Shown here: positions 44,193 to 53,634 of the stretch, piece by piece | Position numbering within the stretch: the stretch's first letter is position 1 | Layout of the letters: each line of letters begins with the position of its first letter | Source of the DNA: Lachnospiraceae bacterium | GTDB lineage: Bacteria; Bacillota; Clostridia; Lachnospirales; Lachnospiraceae | DNA length: 64,000 nt | NCBI GenBank assembly: GCA_009911195.1 | Contig: QXWV01000066.1 | Coordinates: forward strand, 1-64,000 | Direction of reading: 5' to 3' | Notes under the pieces: generated by a model | The model's input: the letters and a program-made list of their open reading frames with translations, nothing else | Told to the model about the DNA's origin: nothing | Databases searched by the model: none | Made by a program: the position numbers and the translations under genes

Positions 44193-44618
44193 TTGAAAAA
44201 GAAACTGAAACGGCTCCTGCTGTCCGAAAGAGGCGATTCCTCTTATATCAGCAGCTTTGTCTACATTCTGGTGGCTGTGGTCCTGATCGCATTCATCATC
44301 AATGTATTCCACATCATTTCCACCAAACAGGAAATGGACCATATGGCGGACCAGCTCGTGAAGCAGATCCAGCTCAACGGCGGCACCAGCGGCGAGACCG
44401 ACTCCCTTTTCTCCTTCCTCTCCAGCGAGATAAGCGGTGTCGAGGGGCTCTCCTACCAGGTATCCGGCCCCGGCAACACAGGCCGCATCCAGATCGGCAC
44501 ACCCTTTTACGTTACCGTCACGGGGCGCTGCTACCTTGGCGGATTCTGGAAATTCAACCTCGTTCCCATCAACGTCCGCGCCCAGGGGGCCGGCGTCAGC
44601 GAACATTACTGGAAATAA
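44193..44618 (+). CDS. TadE-like pseudopilin (DUF4320)
   Basis: A 141-residue protein with a short basic leader ending SERGD and one long helix (SSFVYILVAVVLIAFIINVF), then an extracellular domain. This is the class III prepilin layout (cleavage next to the Gly of RGD), matching DUF4320. The start is TTG 44,193 with GGGAGGTG upstream. It is the first gene of the pilus operon and a likely substrate of the prepilin peptidase at 47,605. Confidence 0.75.
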   Translation: MKKKLKRLLLSERGDSSYISSFVYILVAVVLIAFIINVFHIISTKQEMDHMADQLVKQIQLNGGTSGETDSLFSFLSSEISGVEGLSYQVSGPGNTGRIQIGTPFYVTVTGRCYLGGFWKFNLVPINVRAQGAGVSEHYWK

Positions 44619-44629
44619 GGAGGCATGCC

Positions 44630-45112
44630 ATGTACAAGAAGACCATCCGGAATGAGCGTGGAGACTTGTCCTTTTTCACGATCTTTGTGATCCTGGCAAT
44701 CATCATGCTGATGTCATTCCTGCTGCTGTTCGCTTCCGTCAAGATCAACTGCATGAACATTCGCAATGCAGCCAAGATGGAACTGAACAATGTCAGCGCC
44801 CGCATCTATGCGGATACCTTCCATTCCCAGAGGGAGGCGAACCTTGACTCCTACATGTCTGACCTGCACCTGAGTTCCGCCTACCAGGAGGCTCTGCGGG
44901 CCGGCTTCATAAACGGGATGGAAGAAAGGATACGGCTTTCCAATGAAGATTACAGGGTGGAGAACATCAGCCTGCAGTTCAACCAGCATTCCGACAAGAT
45001 CGAATATGTGGTGACCTGTGATGCCATTTTTCAGATCCGCATGTTCGGGGAACTGTTCCCGCCCATTACGCAGCATATCACGCTGACCGGTTCCCATAAC
45101 ACAAAATACTGA
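44630..45112 (+). CDS. TadE/TadG-like pseudopilin
   Basis: A 160-residue protein with leader IRNERGD followed by helix LSFFTIFVILAIIMLMSFLLL and an extracellular domain of about 120 residues. The ERGD junction is shared with the preceding protein, and GD with the pilin at 53,732, suggesting processing by the same peptidase. It probably forms a minor pilin or priming tip. Confidence 0.75.
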   Translation: MYKKTIRNERGDLSFFTIFVILAIIMLMSFLLLFASVKINCMNIRNAAKMELNNVSARIYADTFHSQREANLDSYMSDLHLSSAYQEALRAGFINGMEERIRLSNEDYRVENISLQFNQHSDKIEYVVTCDAIFQIRMFGELFPPITQHITLTGSHNTKY

Positions 45113-45219
45113 TGGGGATGCTGTTGGCATTCCGCCTTCTGATGCGTATATAATGGAATCAAAGCAGCTTCCATTATCCAAGTTCTATAATGCAGACACG
45201 ATGAAAGGAGTCCTATATC

Positions 45220-45810
45220 ATGAAAAAAAACAAACCTACCGACAGAAAAAGAACCTTTGCCATCTGCGGCTTATCCGCACTCTGCGTCGCAGTGCTTGCG
45301 GGCGCCTGGTTCCTGACACGGGAGCCGGAAAGGGAGTTCATCCCCGCTTCCACGGAAGCCTCCGGCGGGACGGATACCTGGGAGGAAAACCCTGGCACGG
45401 ACACCAGCCTCCCTGATGCCGCAGCAAAGGAAAGCACCCAGATCCAGGGCACGGCCTCCGACAATACCCAGACGGTGGTTTCCGAGGATGAAACCGGCTC
45501 CACCACGAGCCTTTCCGACAGCTCCACTAAAAAGGATGCTTTACAGGAAAAGCCCTCTGAGCCTCCGGTGACCACGGATGACCTCACCGATCCCGGCCGG
45601 CAGCCGGAATACACCCCGCCCGTCCAACAGACACCCGCTCCGCCACAGGAAAACCCCACAGGCGGTTCCGGGGATGCCGCTGACGGCGGCCATCCCGGGC
45701 AGGTCTATGATCCGGTATTCGGCTGGGTGACTCCCAGCAGCGTACAGCAGGACAGCATTGACAGCGACGGGGACATCAACAAGCAGATCGGCACAATGGG
45801 CGGCAACTGA
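45220..45810 (+). CDS. Membrane-anchored, Ser/Thr/Pro-rich protein (DUF6550-like)
   Basis: A 196-residue protein with one N-terminal helix (TFAICGLSALCVAVLAGAWFL, first part quoted) and a long disordered extracellular part rich in Thr, Ser, Asp and Pro. It ends in VYDPVFGWVTPSSVQQD. I recall the end as typical of DUF6550. A promoter-like TTGGCA...TATAAT (45,124-45,154, spacer 19) lies upstream. It may be a pilus-associated wall spacer. Confidence 0.6.
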   Translation: MKKNKPTDRKRTFAICGLSALCVAVLAGAWFLTREPEREFIPASTEASGGTDTWEENPGTDTSLPDAAAKESTQIQGTASDNTQTVVSEDETGSTTSLSDSSTKKDALQEKPSEPPVTTDDLTDPGRQPEYTPPVQQTPAPPQENPTGGSGDAADGGHPGQVYDPVFGWVTPSSVQQDSIDSDGDINKQIGTMGGN

Positions 45811-45875
45811 ACATTGAAAGCACCGGAAGGGCATGGATGAACTCCATGTCCTTTTCTTATGAAAAGGAGGACCAC

Positions 45876-47630
45876 ATGAAACAACTGACCAGGCGGTTCA
45901 TTCCGCTTTTCCTTTCCCTCATCCTGATCCTCTCCACGGGGATGACCGCCTTCGCGTCCGGAGAAGGGAACTTAGACGGCGGTGGCGGCGGGATGGGGAG
46001 CGGCACCGCAACGGATGTCTGGCACAACCAGGACGGGGTGCGCGTCACCGTGGCCACCGCAGACGGCAGTGCCGCTTCCACCCCTTTTGACATAAGCAAC
46101 TTCAGCATATCCGGCAGCATCCTGCATTTCGGGAAAGTCAGCAAGCTCCAGTACAGCGGGGGCGCTTCCCTTTCCCTGGATTCCGGCTCCTATGTCTGCT
46201 CCAGGCCCGGCACCCCGCTGCCCCGCATCATCAGCGGCGGGCACTCCCGCGCAAGCATCGAGGCGATCCGACGGTATTTCTGCTCCGAATATGCGGCACA
46301 GCTTGTGGCTGACAAGGCCGGCATCCCTTTTGAGGAACTGGTCTCCGGTTCCTACAAGCTGGTCATCGAGCCGATTGCCTACTTCACCCACGGCGGCCGC
46401 AATTATGCCATGACCGCAACGGAAGCAGCGCTCTACAACCAGAAGTCAGGCGGAACCCTGCGCAGCAAGATGCCAAGCCTGACGCACCAGAACCTGCCCC
46501 TGTCCATCTTTCTGGAGACACCGGATTTAGGCTATCCCGCATGGGGCGGCACCACCAGCGGGAAAGTCTCTGACAGCGACATCCTCTCTGCCCTGGGCAT
46601 AGGCATCGTAAGCTATAAGGACGTGCCGGAAGCGGAGCTGCAGGCGCCTGACTATACCTACCGGGTGGATACGGACGTCATCACCAGCATCACCCTGACC
46701 AGCAGCGCCGAGGTGAACCCGGATGATCCGGCAAGCGTCACCTTCCACATCAACGGCGGCACCTATACTGTAAACGACATCGTGATGCCTGCAGGCGGCT
46801 CCCAGGTGGTCTGGGCAAAATGGCATACGCCCTTGGAACCCACCACCCTTACCATACAGGTATCCGTCAGCGGTGCATCCACGGCAAAGACCAGCTTCAT
46901 CGCAAAGATCGTCTCCCTTGAGGAGAACCTGCCGCCCGATCCGCTGGCTACGGACACCAACCCGCATTTTTCCCTTTCCTCCCTGCCGTCCAACCCCCAG
47001 AAGACCTCCGCATCCTGGAGCGTCTGGAGCGCAAAGTGGCACCCCAACTGGGAATGGGAGAGCGACTGGGACTGGGAAGACGGCAGCCACGGTTCCGACT
47101 GCCCGGATGACTGCACGAGCAGCCACGGGCACTGGGTAGACAACGGGGAATGGGTGGACAACGGCTGGTATGACTTCACCTCCACCGCCTACTCTGCCTC
47201 CCTGGCCGGCTCCATGGAGATCCATCCGGATGACATCGTGCCCACGGCGCAGGGCGACAACATGAAGAGCGGCTACGGCATCAAGGAAAGCGCTGCCGCC
47301 AGCTTTTCCTCCAATGCGCCCGCCAGCCACCACGCACCGGCACAGACTGCGGTAGCCTATTTCCCGGAATTTGGCTATGACATGTACTGGCGGCTCTTAT
47401 CCTGCAGCGGCGGCATGAATGCCACTTTTGCCTTCAAGCCCAACGAATATTCCACCTACAACCGGAACGTGCATTTCACGCCGGTATGGTATCCGGACGG
47501 CACTGCCTACACCGTCTACACCTACATCATCGACGCATGGACGCCTTCCGGGATGCTGTCCGTCAACGTGAGCGACTCCGTGCAGATCCAGGGCAGCCTG
47601 TTCGATGACTGGTATACCAAGCGTGAGTAA
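45876..47630 (+). CDS. Large secreted surface protein of the pilus operon
   Basis: A 584-residue protein with a clear signal peptide (FIPLFLSLILILSTGMTAFAS). Beta-rich domains follow to about 370. A Trp/Asp-rich segment near 395-440 contains HPNWEWESDWDWED and a repeated HWVDNGEWVDNGW, and a final domain closes the protein. There is no LPXTG or membrane anchor. Encoded between pilins and prepilin peptidase, it could be an adhesin or tip protein. The start is ATG 45,876 after AAAGGAGG. I know no homologue by sight. Confidence 0.7.
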   Translation: MKQLTRRFIPLFLSLILILSTGMTAFASGEGNLDGGGGGMGSGTATDVWHNQDGVRVTVATADGSAASTPFDISNFSISGSILHFGKVSKLQYSGGASLSLDSGSYVCSRPGTPLPRIISGGHSRASIEAIRRYFCSEYAAQLVADKAGIPFEELVSGSYKLVIEPIAYFTHGGRNYAMTATEAALYNQKSGGTLRSKMPSLTHQNLPLSIFLETPDLGYPAWGGTTSGKVSDSDILSALGIGIVSYKDVPEAELQAPDYTYRVDTDVITSITLTSSAEVNPDDPASVTFHINGGTYTVNDIVMPAGGSQVVWAKWHTPLEPTTLTIQVSVSGASTAKTSFIAKIVSLEENLPPDPLATDTNPHFSLSSLPSNPQKTSASWSVWSAKWHPNWEWESDWDWEDGSHGSDCPDDCTSSHGHWVDNGEWVDNGWYDFTSTAYSASLAGSMEIHPDDIVPTAQGDNMKSGYGIKESAAASFSSNAPASHHAPAQTAVAYFPEFGYDMYWRLLSCSGGMNATFAFKPNEYSTYNRNVHFTPVWYPDGTAYTVYTYIIDAWTPSGMLSVNVSDSVQIQGSLFDDWYTKRE

Positions 47631-48096
47631 GCTGCTTATTACACACCATGCGCTTACCCTGCTGTTTCTTGCCGGATTTGCACTTTACGATAAAAGGCAC
47701 CACAGGATACGCAATGCCGCCCTGCTTGCCTTCCTGCCCTGGTGCCTGCTTTCCCTGCCGGCTGCAGCATACGCCTGCCCGGGGGCTGCCTTCCCGGAAG
47801 CCGTGCTGCACAGCGTCCTGGGATCCTTATCCGGCTTCCTGCTCCTGCTCTCCGTCTCCCTTGCCACAGACGGCGGGATCGGCGGCGGGGACATCAAGCT
47901 GGCAGCCCTGCTGGGCATCCCCTTCGGGGCATCCGGGCTGATGGCCGCCCTTGCCCTCTCCTGCTTTTTTGCCCTGCTCCACCTGGGCATCCGCAGGGCA
48001 TGTAAAAGGAAAGCCCCCGGAAACATCCCCTTTGCACCCTATCTGTTTTTTGGGTGCCTTGCTGTCACACTGATACAGCACTTCCATAGGACATGA
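47605..48096 (+). CDS. A24-family prepilin peptidase (TadV/CpaA-like)
   Basis: A 163-residue integral membrane protease. The first catalytic aspartate lies in ALYDKRHHRIRN and the second in GIGGGDIKLAALLG (GxGD motif), with helices around both. It would cleave the leaders of the Tad pilins. It overlaps the end of the surface-protein gene by 26 bases, so they are coupled. Confidence 0.9.
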   Translation: MTGIPSVSKLLITHHALTLLFLAGFALYDKRHHRIRNAALLAFLPWCLLSLPAAAYACPGAAFPEAVLHSVLGSLSGFLLLLSVSLATDGGIGGGDIKLAALLGIPFGASGLMAALALSCFFALLHLGIRRACKRKAPGNIPFAPYLFFGCLAVTLIQHFHRT

Positions 48097-48130
48097 TATA
48101 AAAACACCTGCATATAGAAAGGATTCTGCC

Positions 48131-48244
48131 ATGAAGACTATCATATTACTTGCTGCCGGGGTGCTTTTGCTGCTCCTTGCGGCAGCCGCGGCCGGAAACC
48201 ACCTGCTGTATAAAACATTCCAGTTCTTAGACCAACACAGATAA
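48131..48244 (+). CDS. 37-residue single-helix membrane peptide
   Basis: ATG 48,131 opens a short frame for a Leu/Ala-rich helix (IILLAAGVLLLLLAAAAAG) and a polar end LYKTFQFLDQHR; TAA lies at 48,242-48,244. AGAAAGGA precedes the start. It is placed between peptidase and CpaB. Two similar mini-proteins lie at 52,486 and 53,635, so they look like real small subunits of the apparatus. Confidence 0.55.
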   Translation: MKTIILLAAGVLLLLLAAAAAGNHLLYKTFQFLDQHR

Positions 48245-48260
48245 GGAGACTGTACCCATT

Positions 48261-49142
48261 ATGAAAATGAACAACCGATTCATCTACGGCATCCTGAGCA
48301 TCGTGCTCGCTGCCGTCATCGCATTCATCGCCATCCCTGCCGTCACGAGCAGGACCAGCAGCACCTGTGAGATCGTCCGCATGAAGGCTGCCGTGGCGCG
48401 CGGCACCCTCATCACCGCAGAGGACCTTGAGCTTGTGGAAGTGGGAGGCTTCAACCTGCCCGACAGCGTTGCCCGCAGGATGGAGGATGTGGCAGGCACT
48501 TATGCTGCAGCGGATCTGTACCCCGGTGACTATCTCCTGCCGGAAAAGGTCAGCAGCATCCCGCTGTCCTCGGACCTTTCCCTCAATGGGATCCCGGACG
48601 GCATGGTCGCCATCTCCGTCACCACCCAGACGCTGGCCACCGCATTGTCCGACAAGCTGCAGGGCGGCGACATCATCCGCCTCTACCACTATGATGACAA
48701 CAACGTATTGGAACCGGTATCCGACATCCCGGAACTGCGTTTCGTGAAAGTCCTGTCCGTCTCGGATTCCAAAGGGCTTGACGTGGACTACACCACGCCG
48801 CCGGAGGAGGATGAGGAGAGACAGCAGACTGCGACCATCACCGTCCTTGCCACCCCTGAGCAGGCCATGCTTCTCACGCGCTATGAGAACGAGGGCATCC
48901 TGCATGTGGCACTGATCAGCCGGGGCAATGAGAAGCTGTCAGCGGAACTGCTGGAACGCCAGTCCGAGATCCTGTCCACCCTTTACGGAGACGGCATGGA
49001 GCTGTCCGATGAGGAACTGGAGTCCTCCATGACTGTCTCAGGACAGACCGAACCGGATACAGCAGACGGAAATGGAACCGGCAGTGCCAAAGCAGATGCC
49101 AGCCAGGACACGGAACCGGAAGAAACATCCGGGGACGAATAG
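48261..49142 (+). CDS. cpaB: CpaB/RcpC-like pilus assembly protein (SAF domain)
   Basis: A 293-residue protein with an N-terminal helix (FIYGILSIVLAAVIAFIAI) and a SAF domain at about 45-110 (AAVARGTLITAEDLELVEV, YPGDYLLPEKV). A C-terminal beta domain (IVLSVSDS-like, TITVLATPEQAMLL) and an acidic tail follow. CpaB organises the pilus in the envelope. It directly precedes tadZ and cpaF, the canonical order. Confidence 0.88.
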   Translation: MKMNNRFIYGILSIVLAAVIAFIAIPAVTSRTSSTCEIVRMKAAVARGTLITAEDLELVEVGGFNLPDSVARRMEDVAGTYAAADLYPGDYLLPEKVSSIPLSSDLSLNGIPDGMVAISVTTQTLATALSDKLQGGDIIRLYHYDDNNVLEPVSDIPELRFVKVLSVSDSKGLDVDYTTPPEEDEERQQTATITVLATPEQAMLLTRYENEGILHVALISRGNEKLSAELLERQSEILSTLYGDGMELSDEELESSMTVSGQTEPDTADGNGTGSAKADASQDTEPEETSGDE

Positions 49143-49156
49143 GGAGGGAGGAACAT

Positions 49157-50173
49157 ATGTCAAAGATCATCACTGTATGGGGAAACCCCGGCTGCGGGAA
49201 ATCCATGTTCTGCTGCTGCCTTGCCAAAGTCCTGACAGCAAACAAAGACAAAGCCCTCATCATCAACGCAGACTCCAGCACGCCCATGCTGCCTGTCTGG
49301 ATGCCGGAACGCATCCTTGAAACAGACGCCTCCATCGGGAACGTGCTGACCGGCCTGGAGATCAACACGGCCCTGGTGGCAGAACGCGTCACCATCTTAA
49401 AGGAATACCCTTTCATCGGCGTCATGGCCTATGCCGCCGGGGAGAACCCGTTCTCCTATCCGGAGCTGAAGTATGACAAGATAAAGCTGTTCATTGCAGA
49501 GGCATCGAAACTTGTGGACTACATCATCCTGGACTGCAGCTCCAACATGCTGAACTTCTTCACGCCCACCGCAATCGAGGCTGCAGACCTTGCCGTCCGC
49601 ATCATCACCCCGGACCTGCGGGGACTGAACTACCTGCGGGCGCACAGGCCGCTGCTCACGGACGACAAGTTCCATTATGGCAGCCACCTGACCTTTGCCG
49701 GGCTTGCACGCCCCTTCCATGCCATCGACGAGATGGACCACCTGATCGGCGGCTTTGACGGCCTGCTCCCGTATGCAAAGGAGATCGAGCGCTGCGGCAC
49801 CGGCGGGCAGATGTTCAAGGCCCTTGCCTACTGCAACCAGCGCTATGTCAGCTCCCTGAAGCTGGTCCGGGAGCGCCTCATGCAGCCGGAGGATGCAGGA
49901 GACACACCGCAGCCGGAAGAGGACTGCAGGCTCCATGAAGGCCGGCCTGAAGATGCCGGGGATGCACCACGGCGGGAAGAAAACGGCGGCTTCCATGAAG
50001 ATGCCGGACAGACGGAGGGATTCACGGAGACGCAGGAAACGGGAACCCCTGAAGATGCCGGCTTCCAAAGAACGGACAAAGGCGCCTGGTATGCAGCCAT
50101 GGCAGGCAATGACAGGCAGGGCGCCCCTGCCGGAAAGGAGAAAAAAGACTATGGGCATGGAATCCTTAAATGA
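49157..50173 (+). CDS. tadZ: TadZ/CpaE-like ParA-family ATPase
   Basis: A 338-residue protein starting KIITVWGNPGCGKSMFCCCL (Walker A at 10-17), with YIILDCSSNM (about 120) as second motif. It is the ParA-like positioning factor of Tad systems. The last 90 residues are a charged tail with several PEDAGD-type repeats, unusual for the family. The end overlaps cpaF by 23 bases. Confidence 0.85.
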   Translation: MSKIITVWGNPGCGKSMFCCCLAKVLTANKDKALIINADSSTPMLPVWMPERILETDASIGNVLTGLEINTALVAERVTILKEYPFIGVMAYAAGENPFSYPELKYDKIKLFIAEASKLVDYIILDCSSNMLNFFTPTAIEAADLAVRIITPDLRGLNYLRAHRPLLTDDKFHYGSHLTFAGLARPFHAIDEMDHLIGGFDGLLPYAKEIERCGTGGQMFKALAYCNQRYVSSLKLVRERLMQPEDAGDTPQPEEDCRLHEGRPEDAGDAPRREENGGFHEDAGQTEGFTETQETGTPEDAGFQRTDKGAWYAAMAGNDRQGAPAGKEKKDYGHGILK

Positions 50174-51587
50174 CATGTTCTTCACTTCCGCAGGGAAGGA
50201 AACGCTGACCTATGACCAGATTCTGGAGGACGTGCAGAAATACTGTACCGAGAAACACGCGGACAAGCTCTCCGGGGAGGGGAGCCAGGATGAGGCAAGG
50301 AAGCTCCTGCGGGAATTCATCGGCCAGTACGTCATCAGCCGCTCCTACCATATAGAAGGGCTTTCCACGGAAGAGCTCTGCGGCACCCTTTATGAAGACA
50401 TGGCGGGGATCTCCTTTTTGAAAAAATGGATCTATATGCCCGGCGTGGAGGAGGTCAATATAAACGCTTTCGATGATATTGAGGTCATTATGAGCGGCGG
50501 GCGCTCCATGAAGATCCCCGACCGCTTCCAGTCGCCCCAGCACGCCATCGACGTGACAAGGCGGCTCTTAAACACCTGCGGCATGGTCATTGACGACACC
50601 ATGCCCTCCGTCATCGGCTTCCTTGACAAAAATATCCGTATTTCGGTGGACAAGACGCCCATCGTGGACTCCGAGGTGGGAATCAATGCCTCCATCCGTA
50701 TCGTCAACCAGCAGACTGTCTCAAGGGATAAGCTGATCCGGTCCGGCTCTGCCACGGATGAAATGCTGGACCTCCTGACCTGCTGCATCCGCTACGGCGT
50801 GTCCGTCTGCATCGCGGGCAGCACCGGCTCCGGGAAGACCACCGTGATGAGCTGGCTCCTGTCGATGGTCCCTGACAACCGCAGGCTCATCACCATTGAG
50901 GAGGGCAGCCGGGAATTTGACCTGATCAAGCGGGATGAGAACGGCCATGCCACGAACAGCGTGGTACACCTGCTCACCCGTCCCCATGAAACCCCGTCGC
51001 TGGACATCGACCAGGACCTGCTTTTAGAGCGCGTCCTGCGCAAGCACCCGGATGTCATCGGCGTGGGTGAGATGCGCTCCGCAAAGGAGGCCCTGTCCGT
51101 GGCAGAAAGCTCCCGTACCGGGCACACCGTTGTCACCACCATCCACTCCAATTCCTCCGAATCCACTTACCGGAGGATGATGACGCTGGCAAAGCGGAAA
51201 TACAACATGGCAGACGACATCCTGATGCAGATCATGGTGGAAGCGTATCCGATTGTTGTCTTTACCAAACAGCTTGAGGACGGCAGCCGTAAGATCATGC
51301 AGATCATTGAAGGGGAGGATTACCGGGACGGGCAGCTCATCTACCGCCCGCTGTACCAGTACGACGTATCGGACAACCGTACCGATGGGCATGGCAGGAT
51401 CACCGTCATCGGGAAGCACCGGCGTTTTGGCGGCATCTCCGACACCCTGAAAAAACGGATGCTGGACAACGGCATCCCTGCCGGGAAGCTGGCACCGTTC
51501 CTGGCCGTGCCCGCACCGAAAAAAACAACGAAGGGAGGCACACACAATGCAGTGGATACAGATCATCATCTTCCTGCTGGCCGTTAA
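50151..51587 (+). CDS. cpaF: CpaF/TadA pilus assembly ATPase
   Basis: A 478-residue hexameric ATPase of the type II/IV secretion superfamily. Key motifs are WIYMPGVEEVNINAF, Walker A GSTGSGKTT (about 223-231), the Asp/Glu box GVGEMRSAKEAL (about 304) and the His box GHTVVTTIHSNS. It drives pilus extension. I use ATG 50,151 (AAAGGAG at 50,134-50,140); a longer reading to 49,893 overlaps tadZ too far. Confidence 0.93.
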   Translation: MGMESLNDMFFTSAGKETLTYDQILEDVQKYCTEKHADKLSGEGSQDEARKLLREFIGQYVISRSYHIEGLSTEELCGTLYEDMAGISFLKKWIYMPGVEEVNINAFDDIEVIMSGGRSMKIPDRFQSPQHAIDVTRRLLNTCGMVIDDTMPSVIGFLDKNIRISVDKTPIVDSEVGINASIRIVNQQTVSRDKLIRSGSATDEMLDLLTCCIRYGVSVCIAGSTGSGKTTVMSWLLSMVPDNRRLITIEEGSREFDLIKRDENGHATNSVVHLLTRPHETPSLDIDQDLLLERVLRKHPDVIGVGEMRSAKEALSVAESSRTGHTVVTTIHSNSSESTYRRMMTLAKRKYNMADDILMQIMVEAYPIVVFTKQLEDGSRKIMQIIEGEDYRDGQLIYRPLYQYDVSDNRTDGHGRITVIGKHRRFGGISDTLKKRMLDNGIPAGKLAPFLAVPAPKKTTKGGTHNAVDTDHHLPAGR

Positions 51588-52467
51588 TGGCCTATTTGCC
51601 CTGTTCTCCGTCCGTTTCAACGATTTCCTGCATGTGCTTGCAAGTACAAGGAAAAGCAGCCTTCAGGATGATGTGGACGTGATGCTCGGAAAACCGGCAA
51701 AGGGCTTTTTTAACCGGGAGACGCTGGAAGTCGAACAGCTCCTTGCGGCTACGGGGCGGGAAGGGCGCTTTACCCTCGTGAAACGTGTCTCCCTCTTTAT
51801 GTTTGCACTGGGGACCGTGGCAGCGCTGCTTCTGAACAACCCGTTCCTGATCCCGGTACTGGGCGCAGGATTCGCCTTTGCGCCGGTGTGGTACCTGCGC
51901 TCTACTGCTGCAGCCTACAAGAAGCACTTAAACGAAGAGCTGGAGACTGCCATCTCCGTCATCACCACCTCTTACTTAAGAAGCGGGGATCTGCCGAAGG
52001 CGGTAAAGGAAAATATCCCTTACCTCAACCCTCCGGTAAAATCGCACTTTGAGGCGTTCATCACGGAATCGGAGATGCTGAACGCCAACATGGTCTCCAC
52101 CATAAACACCCTGAAGATGAAGGTGCCAAACCGCGTCTTCCATGAATGGTGCAACACCCTGATCCAGTGCCAGAGCGACCGCAGCATGAAGAACACCCTG
52201 ACCTTCACCGTACAGAAGTTCTCCGACCAGCGCATCATCCAGTCGGAACTGGAGGCCATCATCAACGAACCGAAAAAGGAAGCCATCACCATGATGTTCC
52301 TTGTCATTGGGAATATCCCGCTCCTGTATGTGCTGAACCACTCATGGTTTGAGACCTTGATGTTCTCAACGCCGGGAAAGGTCACGCTTGCCATCTGCTG
52401 CAGCATCGTGCTGTTTTCCTTTACCCGGATCATGCAGCTTTCCAAGCCTATCGAATATAAGGCATAG
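51547..52467 (+). CDS. tadB: TadB-like pilus platform protein (GspF/T2SSF)
   Basis: A 306-residue membrane protein with N-terminal helix, two helices at about 80-115, a cytoplasmic T2SSF domain (ELETAISVITTSYLRSGDLP) and two C-terminal helices. It forms the inner-membrane platform acted on by CpaF, whose gene overlaps it by 41 bases. Confidence 0.9.
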   Translation: MQWIQIIIFLLAVNGLFALFSVRFNDFLHVLASTRKSSLQDDVDVMLGKPAKGFFNRETLEVEQLLAATGREGRFTLVKRVSLFMFALGTVAALLLNNPFLIPVLGAGFAFAPVWYLRSTAAAYKKHLNEELETAISVITTSYLRSGDLPKAVKENIPYLNPPVKSHFEAFITESEMLNANMVSTINTLKMKVPNRVFHEWCNTLIQCQSDRSMKNTLTFTVQKFSDQRIIQSELEAIINEPKKEAITMMFLVIGNIPLLYVLNHSWFETLMFSTPGKVTLAICCSIVLFSFTRIMQLSKPIEYKA

Positions 52468-52485
52468 GCTGGGAGGGAGGATATT

Positions 52486-52578
52486 ATGTATTTTTACGCC
52501 AGTTATGCGGTGATGGTGCTTATTGTTTTTGTGATAATGACCGCCACCGCCCTGTGCCTTACCCTGACCCTGAAATAA
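52486..52578 (+). CDS. 30-residue single-helix membrane peptide
   Basis: ATG 52,486 after GGGAGGGAGG encodes a short hydrophobic peptide (YASYAVMVLIVFVIMTATAL) and stops at TAA 52,576. The strong ribosome site and its place between tadB and tadC support expression. Confidence 0.55.
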   Translation: MYFYASYAVMVLIVFVIMTATALCLTLTLK

Positions 52579-52645
52579 ATGCGGTGCCGCACTACGCACC
52601 GCCAGTTCCAGGAACCAAGCCGTAGTGCAGAAATGAGGTAACGAA

Positions 52646-53524
52646 ATGACCGGATTACTGATCCTTTTTGCCGCCGCCTTTACGGGATTCGGATGCTACC
52701 ACCTCTCCTGTGCCTTTGTGGATGTTCCCACGGCGCAGACTTCCCGGATGATGATGCTGGCGAAAAAACAGACAGGCACCAGCAACGAGAAACTTTTTGA
52801 CGTGTACCTGACAAAGATTGCCGGAAAGCTCTCCCCGCTCTTAAAGCTGGACCCCATCAAGAAAAGCCGGCTTTCCCTGACGCTTGACATTGCAGGCATC
52901 CCGCTGACGCCGGAGTGCTATACCATGAAAGCCTTCCTGACAGCGGCTGCCACAGGGCTCCTTGGCGTCCCCTTCTTTATGATCATGCCGCTGATGGGGC
53001 TGCTCATCATGGGGCTTGCCGTCATGGTATGGTTCTCAACCTACTATAAGGCTTTTGACCTCGTAAAAAAGCGGCGCAAACTTATCGAGGCAGAGCTGCC
53101 ACGCTTCGCGGTCAGCATCCAGCAGGGGCTCGCCACGGACAGGGATGTGTTGAAGCTCTTAACCTCCTACCGCCGCATTGCAGGGCCGCATCTGGGGCAG
53201 GAGCTGGATACCACCGTGGCGGACATGCGCACGGGGAACTATGAAAATGCCCTGCTCCACTTCCAGAACCGGGTGGGCAGCACCATGCTCTCGGACATTG
53301 TGCGCGGGCTGATCGGGACGCTGCGGGGCGACGACCAGCAGATGTATTTCAAGATGCTGGTATTCGACATGCGCCAGATCGAGCAGAACAACTTAAAGAA
53401 AGAGGCCGGGAAGCGCCCGAAGCAGATGCAGAAATATTCCATGATGATGCTCTTCTGCATCCTGCTGATCTATGTAGTCGTCCTCTCCGTGGAAGTGGTC
53501 GGCTCCCTGGGCGCCTTCTTTTAG
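52646..53524 (+). CDS. tadC: TadC-like pilus platform protein (GspF/T2SSF)
   Basis: A 292-residue membrane protein with T2SSF features: LIEAELPRFAVSIQQGLATD, a helical domain and a C-terminal helix (MMMLFCILLIYVVVLSV). It pairs with TadB to form the platform of the Tad pilus. The start has TGAGGTAACG upstream. Confidence 0.9.
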   Translation: MTGLLILFAAAFTGFGCYHLSCAFVDVPTAQTSRMMMLAKKQTGTSNEKLFDVYLTKIAGKLSPLLKLDPIKKSRLSLTLDIAGIPLTPECYTMKAFLTAAATGLLGVPFFMIMPLMGLLIMGLAVMVWFSTYYKAFDLVKKRRKLIEAELPRFAVSIQQGLATDRDVLKLLTSYRRIAGPHLGQELDTTVADMRTGNYENALLHFQNRVGSTMLSDIVRGLIGTLRGDDQQMYFKMLVFDMRQIEQNNLKKEAGKRPKQMQKYSMMMLFCILLIYVVVLSVEVVGSLGAFF

Positions 53525-53634
53525 GGGCAGCCTGCAGCCCAAGTATCCGCCCGGAAAGGAGGTGGTGCCTATAGCATCTTAGTCAATCCCTGCACACTGT
53601 AACCTGTAAACCTTTGCAACCATGGAGGGACCTT

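Noticed and set aside
49893-50150. Longer CpaF starting at 49,893
   Set aside because: The extension overlaps tadZ in another frame, is low complexity, and ATG 50,151 has AAAGGAG upstream.
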